A stretch of DNA of 37,216 nt from Thiogranum sp. (GTDB taxonomy: Bacteria > Pseudomonadota > Gammaproteobacteria > DSM-19610): contig JASBSS010000032.1 of NCBI GenBank assembly GCA_030148805.1, positions 1 to 37,216 on the forward strand, written 5' to 3'. Position 1 is the stretch's first letter. Every line of letters begins with the position of its first letter. Of the stretch, positions 15,807 to 27,529 are shown piece by piece. Made by a program: the position numbers and the translations under genes. Under the pieces are notes generated by a model. The model was not told the DNA's origin, searched no databases, and saw only the letters and a program-made list of their open reading frames with translations.

Positions 15807-16427
15807 TCAGTCCACCGCGGCCCAGAAATACCAGCTGCCCACGCTGCGCCAGGGACGCCACGACTGCGCCAGCGCCAGATAGTCCTGCTCCTGCGCGTCC
15901 TCAGCCAGAGCGTGTGCCAGGCGAATGGACTTTCTCAAGGCTAAATCCCCCAAGGGCAGGATATCGAGGTGCCCGAGCGAAAACATCAACAGCATATCCG
16001 CCGTCCAGCGTCCGACGCCCGGCAAGGCCATCAACGCCGCCGCGGCCGCTTCGTCGTCGAGCCTCTCCAGCGCCTCCAGATCCAATTCGCCGGCGCGCAC
16101 CCGCCGCGCAGCTTCGCGGATATAACGGATCTTGGCGCCACTGAGGCCGCAGCGGCGCAAGCTGGTGTCGCGTACCCTGAGCAAATGGCGCGGCTCGATG
16201 ACCTCGGTACGCAACTGGCGTTGCAGGCGTTGCTGAATACTCAGCGCCGCCTTCACCGACAACTGCTGGTTGATGATGGCCCACACCAGCGTATGAAAGT
16301 GGGGCATCGGGGCGTGCATCAGCGTACACGGCCCATGGCGGTCGATCAGTTCTGCCAGCACCGCGTCGGCCCGCCTGAGCTGACGTTCCGCGCTGCGTAT
16401 CCTGCGTTTGACATCCGTCACCGACAC
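15807..16427 (-). CDS. HhH-GPD DNA glycosylase (3-methyladenine glycosylase, AlkA/MAG type)
   Basis: Base-excision repair glycosylase that removes alkylated purines, 206 residues, cytoplasmic. The helix-hairpin-helix reads LMALPGVGRWTADMLL (132-147) and the catalytic Asp is D161 in LDILPLGDLALRK. The N-terminal AlkA beta-domain is absent, so it resembles the compact yeast MAG1-like group. No [4Fe-4S] cysteines are present, which excludes MutY/Nth. The start is GTG 16427, only 4 bp after the ligA stop, so it is coupled to ligA. Confidence 0.9.
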   Translation of the reverse strand: MSVTDVKRRIRSAERQLRRADAVLAELIDRHGPCTLMHAPMPHFHTLVWAIINQQLSVKAALSIQQRLQRQLRTEVIEPRHLLRVRDTSLRRCGLSGAKIRYIREAARRVRAGELDLEALERLDDEAAAAALMALPGVGRWTADMLLMFSLGHLDILPLGDLALRKSIRLAHALAEDAQEQDYLALAQSWRPWRSVGSWYFWAAVD

Positions 16428-16431
16428 CGGC

Positions 16432-19139
<2,708 letters not shown>

Positions 19140-19160
19140 GCCCGGTCTCTCCCCAGGGGA

Positions 19161-22100
19161 TCAAACCGCCGCCAGTTGTACGGCTTCATCGACATCCACC
19201 GCCACCAATCGCGACACGCCCGGCTCGTGCATGGTCACCCCGGTGAGCTGATTGGCCAGGTCCATGGTGATCTTGTTGTGGGTTATGAATATGAACTGCA
19301 CCCGTTCCGACATTTCCCGCACCATGTCGCAGAAGCGGCCGACGTTGGCATCGTCGAGCGGCGCGTCGACCTCGTCGAGCATACAGAAGGGCGAGGGATT
19401 GAGTTCGAAAATGGAAAACACCAGCGCCACCGCGGTGAGCGCCTTCTCGCCACCCGAAAGCAGGTGGATGGTGCTGTTACGCTTGCCGGGCGGGCGCGCC
19501 ATGATGGTCACGCCGGTATCGAGCAGATCCTCGCCGGTCATTTCGAGATAGGCGTGCCCGCCGCCGAACAGCCGCGGGAACATGGCCTGCAAACCGCTAT
19601 TGACCTTGTCGAAAGTCTCCTTGAACCGGGTGCGGGTTTCGCGGTCGATCTTGCGGATCGCCTCCTCCAGGGTCGTCAGCGCCGAGCTGATGTCCTCGTA
19701 CTGGGCGTCGAGATATTTTTTGCGCTCCGACTGTTCCTCGAACTCGCCGATGGCCGCCAGGTTGATCGGACCCAGGCGCTGGATTTTCGCGTTCAGGCTC
19801 TCCAGCTCGGCCTCCCAGGCCTCGAGGCTGGCCTCGGCGTCGAGCTCCTCGACCAGGGCGGCCAGTTCGAAGCCGCTGCCGGCGATCTGTTCGAGCAGCG
19901 TCTCACCGCGCACCTTGATCTCCTGCCACGCCAGCTGTTCGCGCGACAGCGCCTCGCGCAGTTGCTGCGTGGCCTGTTCCTTGCGGTGGCGCAATTGCTC
20001 GTTCTCGCGCAGGCCGTGCTCCAGCGTCTCGACCTTGCGCCGCTCCTCGCCCAGTTCGGTCTCCACCGCCAGGCGGCTCTCCAGCAACGCTGCCAGCGCC
20101 TGCTCCTGTTCCTGCAGCGGGGTTTCGCCCTCGCGCAGGCTGCGACTCAATTCGTCGCGACGTTGCTGCAGCCGTTCGAGCTGGGCGCGCATGCGTTCGA
20201 GGTTCTGCGCGGTGGTCTCCTGCTCGGTATGCCAGGTCTGGTATTGCAACTCCAGCTGGTGGGCGCGATCGCGGTCGCTCTGTGCCTGGGCGCGCGCGCC
20301 GTCGAGGGTGGCGCGCAACTGCTCGCGCTCCGCGGCACGACGCTCGCGTTCGTCGGCCAGCGTTTCCAGCAACGCCAAGGCCTGATGCAGCGCGCCGCGC
20401 GCGTTGGTGACCGCGCCATTGTCCTCGTCGCGCTGCGCGTCGATCTCGGCCGCTTCGTGGCGCAGCGCTGCGGCGCGTTTCTCGATTTGCTCCAGGCGGG
20501 TGCGGCGGGCCTCCAGCTGGGCGCGGGCGTCGCTGAACTGGCGGTGCGCCTGGTTGGCCTGGCGCTGGCTGTCGTCGAAGCTCGCTTCAGCCTGATGCAA
20601 CGCCTCGCGGCTCGCCTCGAGCTGCGTTTCGAGGCCGGCCACTAGATCTTTATTAGCTTTAAGTTCTTCTTCTAAGCTATTGATTTCTCTTTCTCTTTCC
20701 AGGACGCCACTGCGCGCGTCCTGGGCCCGGGCCACGCGCAGCCAGCCCGGCCCGATCCACACCCCGTCACGCGTGATCACGGATTCGTGGGCCGCCAGCC
20801 GGGGGCGCAAGCGCAGCGCCTCGGCCAGCGATTCGACGGCGTACACCCCGGCCAGCAGACTGCCCAGTGGCCATGTGGCGCGCACCTTGGCGGCCAGGGG
20901 TTCAGCCGTACTCCCGCCGGCCTCGGGGGCCTGGGTATCGGCCAGCGTCAGGGTCCCCTGGGACAAATCCGCCAGCGCCTCGGCGTAATCCTCGATACTG
21001 TCGACGCACACCGCCTCCAGATGTTCGCCCAGGGCGGTCTCCACGGCACGCTCCCAGCCCGCGTCCACTTCCAGTTGCTTGGCCAGACGCGGCGCCTCGG
21101 CCAGCGCCTGGCCCTGGAGCCAATCGCTGGCCTCGCCCTGGCCCTCGCCCAGGGCGGCCTGTTGCAGGGCCTGCAACGAGGCCAGACGCCCGCCCAGGCC
21201 CTGCTGGCGGTTCTGCGCCTCGTGCAATTCGTGCTGCTGGCGGCGGGTTTCCTGGCGCAGCTGCTCGATGCGCGCGCGCAGGGCCTCGAGTTCCGTCTGC
21301 AGCCGTTCGCTGGCTTGTTGCCGCTCGCCGGCCTGTCGCTCCAGCTCGGTGATCTCGGCCGCCAGCGCGACGCCGTCGAGTTGGGTCTGCTCCTGCTCAA
21401 TGCGCTCCAGGCGCTGAGCGAGTTGATCCAGGTGCCGCTCCAGGTGATCGATACGGGTACGCTCCACCTGGGCGGTCTGCGAAGCCTCGTTGGTGCGGGC
21501 GTTGAAGCCATCCCAGTCGGCCTGCCAGGCCTGCATGGCGCTCTCAGCGCTTTCGAGCGCCGTGCGCGAATGCTGCGCCTGCTCCTTGGCCGCGGCGTGC
21601 GCCGGCGCGTTCGCCGCCAGCTCCTGCGCCAGTTGCTCCAGGCGCTGGGTGTCGACCCGGATATGCGCCTGCACCTCGTTCCAGCCCTGTTCGGTTTTCT
21701 CCAGTTCCTCGCGCTGCGCCTGACGCGACTGCTTGGCGTGCTGAATGGCCTGTTCGCTGCGCGCTACATCCGAGCCCAGGGCATAGAAGCGGCCCTGCAC
21801 TTCGTTGAAACGATCGGATTGTTCGATATGCTGCGCCCGCCCTTTTTCCAGCGCTGCCTCGACCGCGCGCAGTTCCGCCGTCACCGCCTCCAGCCCGGTC
21901 TCCTGCTCCTGGATACGGCGGCGGCGGTCGGCGCTCTCCTCGTGCAGTTTCTGGTAGCGCAGGGTCAGCAGTTCGGCCCGCACCCGTCGCTCCTGATCGC
22001 GCAGCTCCTTGAACCGTTCCGCGCTGCGGGCCTGGCGCTTCAGCTTTTCAAGTTGTTTATCAACTTCCTCACGTAAATCCTGTAAACGCGAAAGATTTTC

Positions 22101-22664
22101 TTGGGTATGGCGTACCCGATTTTCGGTTTCCCGCCGCCGTTCCTTGTATTTCGAGATCCCAGCGGCCTCTTCGAAGAACATGCGCAGATCCTCGGGACGC
22201 GCCTCGATCAGGCGCGAGATCATGCCCTGTTCGATAATGGCGTAGCTGCGGGGACCGAGACCGGTGCCGAGAAAGATGTCGGTGATGTCGCGGCGGCGGC
22301 AACGGGTGCCGTTGAGAAAATAGGCCGACTGGCCGTCGCGCGAGACCTGCCGGCGCAACGCGATTTCGTTGTAGTTGGCGTATTGGCCGCCGATGGCGCC
22401 GTCGGCGTTGTCGAACACCAGCTCAACCGAGGCCTGGGCCACGGGTTTGCGCGCGGTCGAACCGTTGAAGATGACGTCGGCCATCGAGTCGCCGCGCAGG
22501 TGCTTGGCGGAGGTTTCCCCCATCACCCAGCGCACCGCGTCGATGACGTTGGATTTGCCGCAGCCGTTGGGGCCCACCACTCCGGTCAGGGAGGACGGGA
22601 AGTGCACCGTAGTGGGGTCGACGAAGGACTTGAAACCGGAAAGTTTGAGCTTGCTGAGCCGCAT
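19161..22664 (-). CDS. smc: Chromosome segregation protein SMC
   Basis: Chromosome-organising ATPase, 1167 residues. The N-lobe has Walker [11 protein letters not shown] (31-40). Long coiled coils flank a hinge (about 510-650). The C-lobe has signature [14 protein letters not shown] and Walker [17 protein letters not shown] 22664 gives the canonical start [20 protein letters not shown]. There is no Shine-Dalgarno, and a TTGTCA-17-TATCTT promoter ends 6 nt before the ATG, so the mRNA is probably leaderless. Two short AT-rich patches with rare TTA, CTA, AGA and CTT codons occur at about 22040-22112 and 20641-20700, unlike the rest of the gene. Confidence 0.97.
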   Translation of the reverse strand: MRLSKLKLSGFKSFVDPTTVHFPSSLTGVVGPNGCGKSNVIDAVRWVMGETSAKHLRGDSMADVIFNGSTARKPVAQASVELVFDNADGAIGGQYANYNEIALRRQVSRDGQSAYFLNGTRCRRRDITDIFLGTGLGPRSYAIIEQGMISRLIEARPEDLRMFFEEAAGISKYKERRRETENRVRHTQENLSRLQDLREEVDKQLEKLKRQARSAERFKELRDQERRVRAELLTLRYQKLHEESADRRRRIQEQETGLEAVTAELRAVEAALEKGRAQHIEQSDRFNEVQGRFYALGSDVARSEQAIQHAKQSRQAQREELEKTEQGWNEVQAHIRVDTQRLEQLAQELAANAPAHAAAKEQAQHSRTALESAESAMQAWQADWDGFNARTNEASQTAQVERTRIDHLERHLDQLAQRLERIEQEQTQLDGVALAAEITELERQAGERQQASERLQTELEALRARIEQLRQETRRQQHELHEAQNRQQGLGGRLASLQALQQAALGEGQGEASDWLQGQALAEAPRLAKQLEVDAGWERAVETALGEHLEAVCVDSIEDYAEALADLSQGTLTLADTQAPEAGGSTAEPLAAKVRATWPLGSLLAGVYAVESLAEALRLRPRLAAHESVITRDGVWIGPGWLRVARAQDARSGVLEREREINSLEEELKANKDLVAGLETQLEASREALHQAEASFDDSQRQANQAHRQFSDARAQLEARRTRLEQIEKRAAALRHEAAEIDAQRDEDNGAVTNARGALHQALALLETLADERERRAAEREQLRATLDGARAQAQSDRDRAHQLELQYQTWHTEQETTAQNLERMRAQLERLQQRRDELSRSLREGETPLQEQEQALAALLESRLAVETELGEERRKVETLEHGLRENEQLRHRKEQATQQLREALSREQLAWQEIKVRGETLLEQIAGSGFELAALVEELDAEASLEAWEAELESLNAKIQRLGPINLAAIGEFEEQSERKKYLDAQYEDISSALTTLEEAIRKIDRETRTRFKETFDKVNSGLQAMFPRLFGGGHAYLEMTGEDLLDTGVTIMARPPGKRNSTIHLLSGGEKALTAVALVFSIFELNPSPFCMLDEVDAPLDDANVGRFCDMVREMSERVQFIFITHNKITMDLANQLTGVTMHEPGVSRLVAVDVDEAVQLAAV

Positions 22665-22670
22665 TGGCGA

Positions 22671-22699
22671 AAGATACCGGGACGCAACAGCGCTGACAA
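22671..22699 (-). promoter_or_regulatory. smc promoter, predicted leaderless
   Basis: On the minus strand TTGTCA (22699-22694) and TATCTT (22676-22671) are 17 bp apart, a good sigma-70 pair. Six bases later comes the smc ATG at 22664, where transcription would be expected to start. No ribosome-binding site can fit. Confidence 0.65.
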
Positions 22700-22872
22700 G
22701 CGCGGGCGCGGATCACCCACTGACTGACGGGAGCTTCACCCGTGGGGCACCAGCCGCCGGCGGCGCGGGCAGCCGTCTGCACGCCCCACTGCCTCAGCCC
22801 GGCCGACCTCGCCGCGGCCTCCAGCTACAGCGGATTCTACTTAATGCCGGCAAGTCTCTCTTACCCCGCGAC

Positions 22873-22902
22873 TTGTGTTGTTTGACGGCCGTGCGGTATC
22901 TT
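22873..22902 (+). promoter_or_regulatory. queF promoter, predicted leaderless
   Basis: TTGTGT (22873-22878) and TATCTT (22897-22902) are 18 bp apart. The -10 hexamer is identical to that of smc and again lies exactly 6 nt before the ATG (22909). No Shine-Dalgarno is present. Confidence 0.55.
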
Positions 22903-22908
22903 GCGCGC

Positions 22909-23298
22909 ATGCCGAGCCAACCGAGCAAAGACCTGGAAACCTTCCCCAACCCGCATCCGGAACGCGATTACACCATCCGCATCCGCATGCCGGAATTCAC
23001 CTGCCTGTGTCCCAAGACCGGGCAGCCGGATTTCGCCGAGCTGACCCTCGAGTATGTCCCCGGGGCGCGCTGCGTGGAGCTCAAATCGCTGAAGCTGTTC
23101 ATCTGGTCTTTTCGCGACGAAGGGGCGTTTCACGAAGACGTGACCAACCGCATCCTGAAAAGCCTGGTGAACGCCTGCGAGCCGCGCTTCATGCGCCTGA
23201 GCGCCGAGTTCAATGTGCGCGGCGGGGTCTACACCACCGTGGTCGCCGAACATCGCGCGGCGGGCTGGCAGGCGCCGCAGAAGGTCGAACTGCCTTAA
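22909..23298 (+). CDS. queF: NADPH-dependent 7-cyano-7-deazaguanine reductase QueF
   Basis: Reduces preQ0 to preQ1 in queuosine biosynthesis; 129 residues, the short (YkvM/type I) form. The catalytic Cys34 and Asp41 lie in [16 protein letters not shown]. The family motif [16 protein letters not shown] (58-72) and FHED with Glu76 follow. The start [15 protein letters not shown] is the usual one. No preQ1 riboswitch was recognised in the 244 bp to smc. It is divergent from smc and not in an operon with other que genes here. Confidence 0.95.
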   Translation: MPSQPSKDLETFPNPHPERDYTIRIRMPEFTCLCPKTGQPDFAELTLEYVPGARCVELKSLKLFIWSFRDEGAFHEDVTNRILKSLVNACEPRFMRLSAEFNVRGGVYTTVVAEHRAAGWQAPQKVELP

Positions 23299-23328
23299 GC
23301 CGGGCGCCGCGCGTACGCGCGGGCCTGG

Positions 23329-24507
23329 CTAGTCGGCTCCGGCCACCGCCAGCACCAGCGTCACGCGGCGGTTTTTCGCCCGCGAGGCCGCGCTGAGATT
23401 ATCCTCGCGCGGCCGCGTGGCGCCATAGCCGATCGCCCGCAACCGCTCCCCGGCGACACCCAGTGCTATCAGTCTGCGTGTCACCTGTGTAGCCCGCGCC
23501 GTGGACAGCTCCCAGTTCGAGGGGTAGCGCGGGGTATGGATCGGGACATTGTCCGTGTGCCCCTCCACCGATACCTCGTAGGGCAACGTGCGCAGAATCT
23601 CGCTCAATTGGCGCAGCAGTTCCAGTCCGGGCGCGGACAACGCCGCGCTGGCCGGTCGGAAGAGAATGGAATCGCTGATTTCCAGGTTGATCGCCCCCGG
23701 ACGGGCGATCACCTCGACCCCGGTCGCCAGCGCCAGCGCATCCAGGCGCTGGCGCAGTCCGCGCGCGGCGCGCGTCGGCGGCCTGTCTGTCTGCGGCAGC
23801 AGATCCGGCGTCACGGCGACGGCGGCCGCCGTTGTCCTGTCCCCCGGCCCGCGCCCATCCCTTGGCTGCCGGGTCTCTTTCGACCCTCCCCTGCCTGCGC
23901 CTTCGGGCGACGCGTGCTCTTGCGCCACCGTCGTGGCTCCGGGCGCCGCTCGGGTCGTGGGGGCGGACGCCGGTTCCGAGACGACGGTGTCGGTGGCGGC
24001 AACAGATTCGGGCACGGACTCGTCGGCCGGTGTCACCTGCCCCGGCACGACCGCCGATGGACTGACGGCAGGCCCGGGGAGGGGTCCGGCTACGCCGGCA
24101 GCCGGCGTGGGGGACACGGAGGTGGGGACCGCGGGAGCCGGAGCAGCGCCGGTCACCGGGTTGCCGGCCCCGGCAAGCGGACCCGACGCCACCCAGCCCT
24201 CGCCCCCGGCGGCGCCGAGCCCGGCGAACGGGTCATCCAGGGAACCCAGCAAACCGAAACCCGTGCTGGGCAGCGCGGTCACCCACTGGATCTCGTCGCC
24301 GGGCTCCTGCATCTGCCGGTCCTGGATCGCCAGCAGCAGGACGAACAGGGTCAGCAGCAAAGCCAGGATATCGATGAAGCTCAGCAGCCAGGTTTCCTGG
24401 CGCGCCGATGCCAGATCGTTTTCCAGCTCCCAGGGAAAAGCCGGGGCCTCGCGGGTTGCGGGGTCGGCCACTGATGGGCCGGTATGGCTGACCGGGGCGT
24501 AGTTCAA
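23329..24507 (-). CDS. MotB-like stator protein with long Pro/Ala/Thr linker and OmpA domain
   Basis: Second gene of a MotA/MotB-type pair, about 392 residues. A single membrane helix reads SFIDILALLLTLFVLLLAI, with the ion-binding Asp of MotB in place. A low-complexity linker rich in Pro, Ala, Gly and Thr spans roughly residues 85-250, far longer than in flagellar MotB. The C-terminal OmpA/MotB peptidoglycan-binding domain has YEVSVEGHTDNVPIHTPRYP. TTG 24507 is proposed as start because GAGG lies 9 bp upstream and it clears the motA-like stop; no ATG is available in the right place. No flagellar genes occur nearby, so a non-flagellar or accessory stator is possible. Confidence 0.82.
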   Translation of the reverse strand: MNYAPVSHTGPSVADPATREAPAFPWELENDLASARQETWLLSFIDILALLLTLFVLLLAIQDRQMQEPGDEIQWVTALPSTGFGLLGSLDDPFAGLGAAGGEGWVASGPLAGAGNPVTGAAPAPAVPTSVSPTPAAGVAGPLPGPAVSPSAVVPGQVTPADESVPESVAATDTVVSEPASAPTTRAAPGATTVAQEHASPEGAGRGGSKETRQPRDGRGPGDRTTAAAVAVTPDLLPQTDRPPTRAARGLRQRLDALALATGVEVIARPGAINLEISDSILFRPASAALSAPGLELLRQLSEILRTLPYEVSVEGHTDNVPIHTPRYPSNWELSTARATQVTRRLIALGVAGERLRAIGYGATRPREDNLSAASRAKNRRVTLVLAVAGAD

Positions 24508-24518
24508 CTCCCGCCGCC

Positions 24519-25316
24519 TCAGGCCTTGACGAGCGTCAGCGGCGCCGGTCCCGGGGCGTAGGTCTGGCACTGCGCCAGACAGGTCTCGAGCGCCTCCTTG
24601 ATCAAGGTCGGGTGACGCTTTTGCTGGATCTGCAGGACGCCTTCCATCAGTGAACCCATCTGCATCAGGCGCTGGGCGGTGCGCCGCTCCATTTTTATCG
24701 CCAGCGGCTTGAACAGCAGATTCGAGGCGATGATGCCGTACACCGTGGTCACCATGGCAAACGCCATGGAGCCGCCGATCTGGCTGAGACCGGCGTCAGC
24801 GATACCCGTGAGCATGTGCACCAGGCCGAACAGCGTGCCCAGCATCCCGAAAGCGGGCGCAAACGCCGCCATGGTGTAAAGGATCTGGGTCTGCGCATTC
24901 TCGCGCGCGCGCACCCCGGCGATCCGCCACTGCAGGGAACGGCTGAGCTCGTCGAAGCCGGCACCCTCGATCACCTGGCGCAAGCCCGAGGCAACAAAGG
25001 GATTGCTGATATCGCTCAAGGCCCGTTCCGCGGCGCGCGGACCGCTGAAACGATGCTTGCGCGCGAACTGGAGCAACTCCTCGATGTCGCGCGGCAATGA
25101 ATAATCGTCGGCGCGAAACAGCTGCGGCACGCTGTGCAGGAGCTTGCGCACTTCGCTGAAAGGACGGCTCAGCAGCGTCGCGGCCAAGGTGCCGCCGATG
25201 ACCACCAGCAGCCCGGGCAAACTGAAAAACGCGCCGGCGCCATGCGGCGACAGCGACAGCATGCCGGCGACCAACAACAGCCCACCCGCCAAACTGATTA
25301 TTACAGACCGTTTCAT
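24519..25316 (-). CDS. MotA-like proton/sodium channel protein
   Basis: MotA/PomA-family membrane protein of 265 residues with four hydrophobic segments: about 5-22, 30-50, 145-170 and 180-200. The segment AAFAPAFGMLGTLFGLVHML and the following SMAFAMVTTVYGIIASN are typical of the MotA channel helices. ATG 25316 is preferred to GTG 25322 because GGAG is then 5 bp upstream. The motB-like gene follows after 11 bp. A perfect 8-bp inverted repeat (25337-25359) lies just upstream. A gliding/twitching or envelope energisation role cannot be excluded given the absence of flagellar genes. Confidence 0.87.
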   Translation of the reverse strand: MKRSVIISLAGGLLLVAGMLSLSPHGAGAFFSLPGLLVVIGGTLAATLLSRPFSEVRKLLHSVPQLFRADDYSLPRDIEELLQFARKHRFSGPRAAERALSDISNPFVASGLRQVIEGAGFDELSRSLQWRIAGVRARENAQTQILYTMAAFAPAFGMLGTLFGLVHMLTGIADAGLSQIGGSMAFAMVTTVYGIIASNLLFKPLAIKMERRTAQRLMQMGSLMEGVLQIQQKRHPTLIKEALETCLAQCQTYAPGPAPLTLVKA

Positions 25317-25336
25317 ACCCACTCCAACAATGACAC

Positions 25337-25359
25337 TTGCCTGCAGCTGAGGCAGGCAA
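25337..25359. promoter_or_regulatory. Inverted repeat upstream of the motAB-like operon
   Basis: TTGCCTGC (25337-25344) and GCAGGCAA (25352-25359) form a perfect 8-bp dyad with 7-bp centre, 21 bp before the motA-like ATG. It could be an operator for this operon or a small hairpin in its leader. The divergent kinase gene starts 175 bp away. Confidence 0.4.
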
Positions 25360-25533
25360 AATCCGTTCCCGTCTGCAAGCTGTCGGGCTAAGCCCCTGTT
25401 TCACCTGTCCTTAGTATGACCTGCGCAGCACCGCCCGGTCTTCCAGGGGGCGCGGATTGCCGCTCTGACCGGCAAGCGCTTGCCGCCATGGCGAACGCGC
25501 TAGAATCCGCATAGTTGGAGAGGAGCAAACGCC

Positions 25534-26820
25534 ATGGGCCTGTATGTCGGCATCGATATCGGAACCTCCGCCTGTCGCGCCTGCGCGCTGGACGAGCGGG
25601 CGCGCGCGGTCGCCTGGGCCCGGCGCGCGCTGCCCGCCCCGCGGCGTACCGCCGAGGGTGTCGAGCAACCGCCCGCGCTGTGGTGGCAGACACTGGAGCA
25701 AACCCTCGGCGATCTGTGGCGCCAGGTGCGCCCCGGCGAAGTGCGGCGCATCGCTGTCGACGGCACTTCGGCCACGCTGTTGCTGTGCCGAGCCGACGGC
25801 ACGCCGGTGACGCCGGCGCTGATGTACAACGACAGCCGCGCGCATGCGGCGGCCCGGCGGATCGCGGCCGTGGCGCCGCAGAATAGCGCCGCCCGTGGCG
25901 CGAGCTCCAGTCTCGCCAAATGCCTGCATCTACGCGCCGGCGTAACGGCAACCGACTGGGTGGCGTTGCACCAGGCCGACTGGCTGAGCGGCCGGCTGCG
26001 CGGCGCGTTCGACACCAGCGACGAGAACAATGCGTTGAAACTGGGCTACGACGCGCTCGCGCGCCGTTGGCCTGACTGGTTGCAGGCCCTGGATCTGGCG
26101 CCGCCGCAACTCCCGCGCGTGGTCGCGCCAGGGACGGTGTTGGGTCATCTGCGGCCTGACCTGGCGGTGCGCTGGGGCTGCCCGCCGACGCTGGAGATTG
26201 TCGCCGGGACCACCGACAGCACGGCCGGTTTTCTCGCCGCGGGCGCGATGCATGCCGGCATGGCTGTCACCGCGCTGGGCTCGACCCTGGTGTTGAAGGT
26301 TCTCTCGGACAACCCGGTGTACGCTGCGCGTCACGGGGTCTACAGCCATCGCCTGGGCGAGCGCTGGCTGGTCGGCGGTGCCTCCAACAGCGGCGGCGCG
26401 GTCCTCAAACAGTATTTCAGCCATTGCGATATCCATCGCTACAGCCGCTTGCTGCAAACGCACAACCCGACCGGGCTGGATTACTATCCCCTGCCCGCGC
26501 CCGGGGAACGCTTCCCCGTGCCCGATCCCAAACTGCAACCCAGGCTGAGCCCCAGGCCGGCCAGCGACGCCCGCTTCTTCCAGGGGATCCTGGAGGGGCT
26601 GGCGGCGATCGAGGCGCGCGGCTATCGCCTGCTGGCCGAACTCGGTGCGCCCTACCCCATGGCGGTGCTCAGCGTGGGTGGCGGTGCGGTCAATCGCGGC
26701 TGGCAGGCGTTGCGCGCCGCCCGCCTGGGAGTGCCGGTCACCCGCGCGCCACAACAGGAAGCCGCCTATGGCGCGGCGCTGCTAGCGCTGCGCGGCGAGG
26801 CCGTTCTCGCGCACCCATAG
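25534..26820 (+). CDS. FGGY-family carbohydrate kinase (pentulose type)
   Basis: ATP-dependent sugar kinase of 428 residues. The N-terminal ATPase motif GLYVGIDIGTSACRACALDE (2-21), the segment RIAVDGTSATLLL (about 70-83) and EIVAGTTDSTAGFLAAGA with the probable catalytic Asp are present. A C-terminal nucleotide segment reads LSVGGGAVNRGW. The compact length resembles the cyanobacterial/plant D-ribulose kinase group more than classical XylB (about 480-500). GGAGAGGAG precedes the ATG. Its 3' end overlaps the convergent cysZ-like gene by 39 bp. Substrate is uncertain; D-ribulose or D-xylulose are the likely options. Confidence 0.85.
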   Translation: MGLYVGIDIGTSACRACALDERARAVAWARRALPAPRRTAEGVEQPPALWWQTLEQTLGDLWRQVRPGEVRRIAVDGTSATLLLCRADGTPVTPALMYNDSRAHAAARRIAAVAPQNSAARGASSSLAKCLHLRAGVTATDWVALHQADWLSGRLRGAFDTSDENNALKLGYDALARRWPDWLQALDLAPPQLPRVVAPGTVLGHLRPDLAVRWGCPPTLEIVAGTTDSTAGFLAAGAMHAGMAVTALGSTLVLKVLSDNPVYAARHGVYSHRLGERWLVGGASNSGGAVLKQYFSHCDIHRYSRLLQTHNPTGLDYYPLPAPGERFPVPDPKLQPRLSPRPASDARFFQGILEGLAAIEARGYRLLAELGAPYPMAVLSVGGGAVNRGWQALRAARLGVPVTRAPQQEAAYGAALLALRGEAVLAHP

Positions 26821-27516
26821 CGCCGTGGCCCCGGCGACCGCGGCCGGCATGACGACGAAATTCAGCACCGGCACCAGCGTCGCCAGCATCACCGTGGCAC
26901 CGAAGCTCCACGCCAGCAGCGGCCGCCGGCGTAAGCGCGCGCGCTGCTCGCGGAAAAACAGGCGGTGGTTGGCCATCGGGTAGTCGATATATTGCACCGT
27001 CATCATCCAGGCGCTGAACACCAGCCACAGGACCGAGGCGGCCACATTGACCACCGGCACCAGCAACAGCAGCAATATCGGCACGGCCCGCAGGGCGAAA
27101 TAGACCAGCTTGCGCAGCTCCGAGAGCAGGCTCGGCAGCAGATCCCGCAACAGCTGTTTCCAGTCGCCCGCCGGCGCCTGGCCGGTCAGATGCGCCTCGA
27201 CCGCTTCGGCCAACCAGCCGTTGAACGGCGCGGCGATCAGGTTGGCGAGCAGGGAGAATCCGTAGAAGATCACCACCAGGCTGACCACGGCGAACACCGG
27301 CACCACCAGATAGCTCAACCAGTGCAACCAGTCGGGCAGGCCGCCGACCAGATAGTTCGCGCCGTCCGAGACCCAGCCATAGGCCAGCGTGAGGAGCGCG
27401 GCGAACAGCACCAGATTGACCAGCAGCGGCAGCAGCACGAAACGGCGTAGCACCGGCAGACGTAACAATCTGAAACCTTCGACCAGATAACCCGCGCCGG
27501 TGTAGAGATCCTTCAT
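26782..27516 (-). CDS. cysZ: CysZ-like / EI24 family membrane protein
   Basis: Integral membrane protein of the CysZ (sulfate permease)/EI24 family, 244 residues (E. coli CysZ 253). The N-terminal amphipathic part is MKDLYTGAGYLVEGFRLLRL. Hydrophobic segments follow at about 25-48, 62-90, 140-165 and 205-230. The family feature LANLIAAPFNGWLAEAVEAH is visible. ATG 27516 gives the natural start, 13 bp after the aminotransferase stop; a longer frame would overlap that gene. Sulfate uptake for cysteine synthesis is the known role in enterobacteria; in a sulfate-producing organism export or another role is conceivable. Confidence 0.85.
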   Translation of the reverse strand: MKDLYTGAGYLVEGFRLLRLPVLRRFVLLPLLVNLVLFAALLTLAYGWVSDGANYLVGGLPDWLHWLSYLVVPVFAVVSLVVIFYGFSLLANLIAAPFNGWLAEAVEAHLTGQAPAGDWKQLLRDLLPSLLSELRKLVYFALRAVPILLLLLVPVVNVAASVLWLVFSAWMMTVQYIDYPMANHRLFFREQRARLRRRPLLAWSFGATVMLATLVPVLNFVVMPAAVAGATALWVRENGLAAQR

Positions 27517-27529
27517 GCCGACGCCCGCG

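Noticed and set aside
19176-22076. Long plus-strand frames opposite smc (489 and 429 codons)
   Set aside because: They are Leu/Arg/Gln-rich mirror translations of coiled-coil codons with no independent signals.
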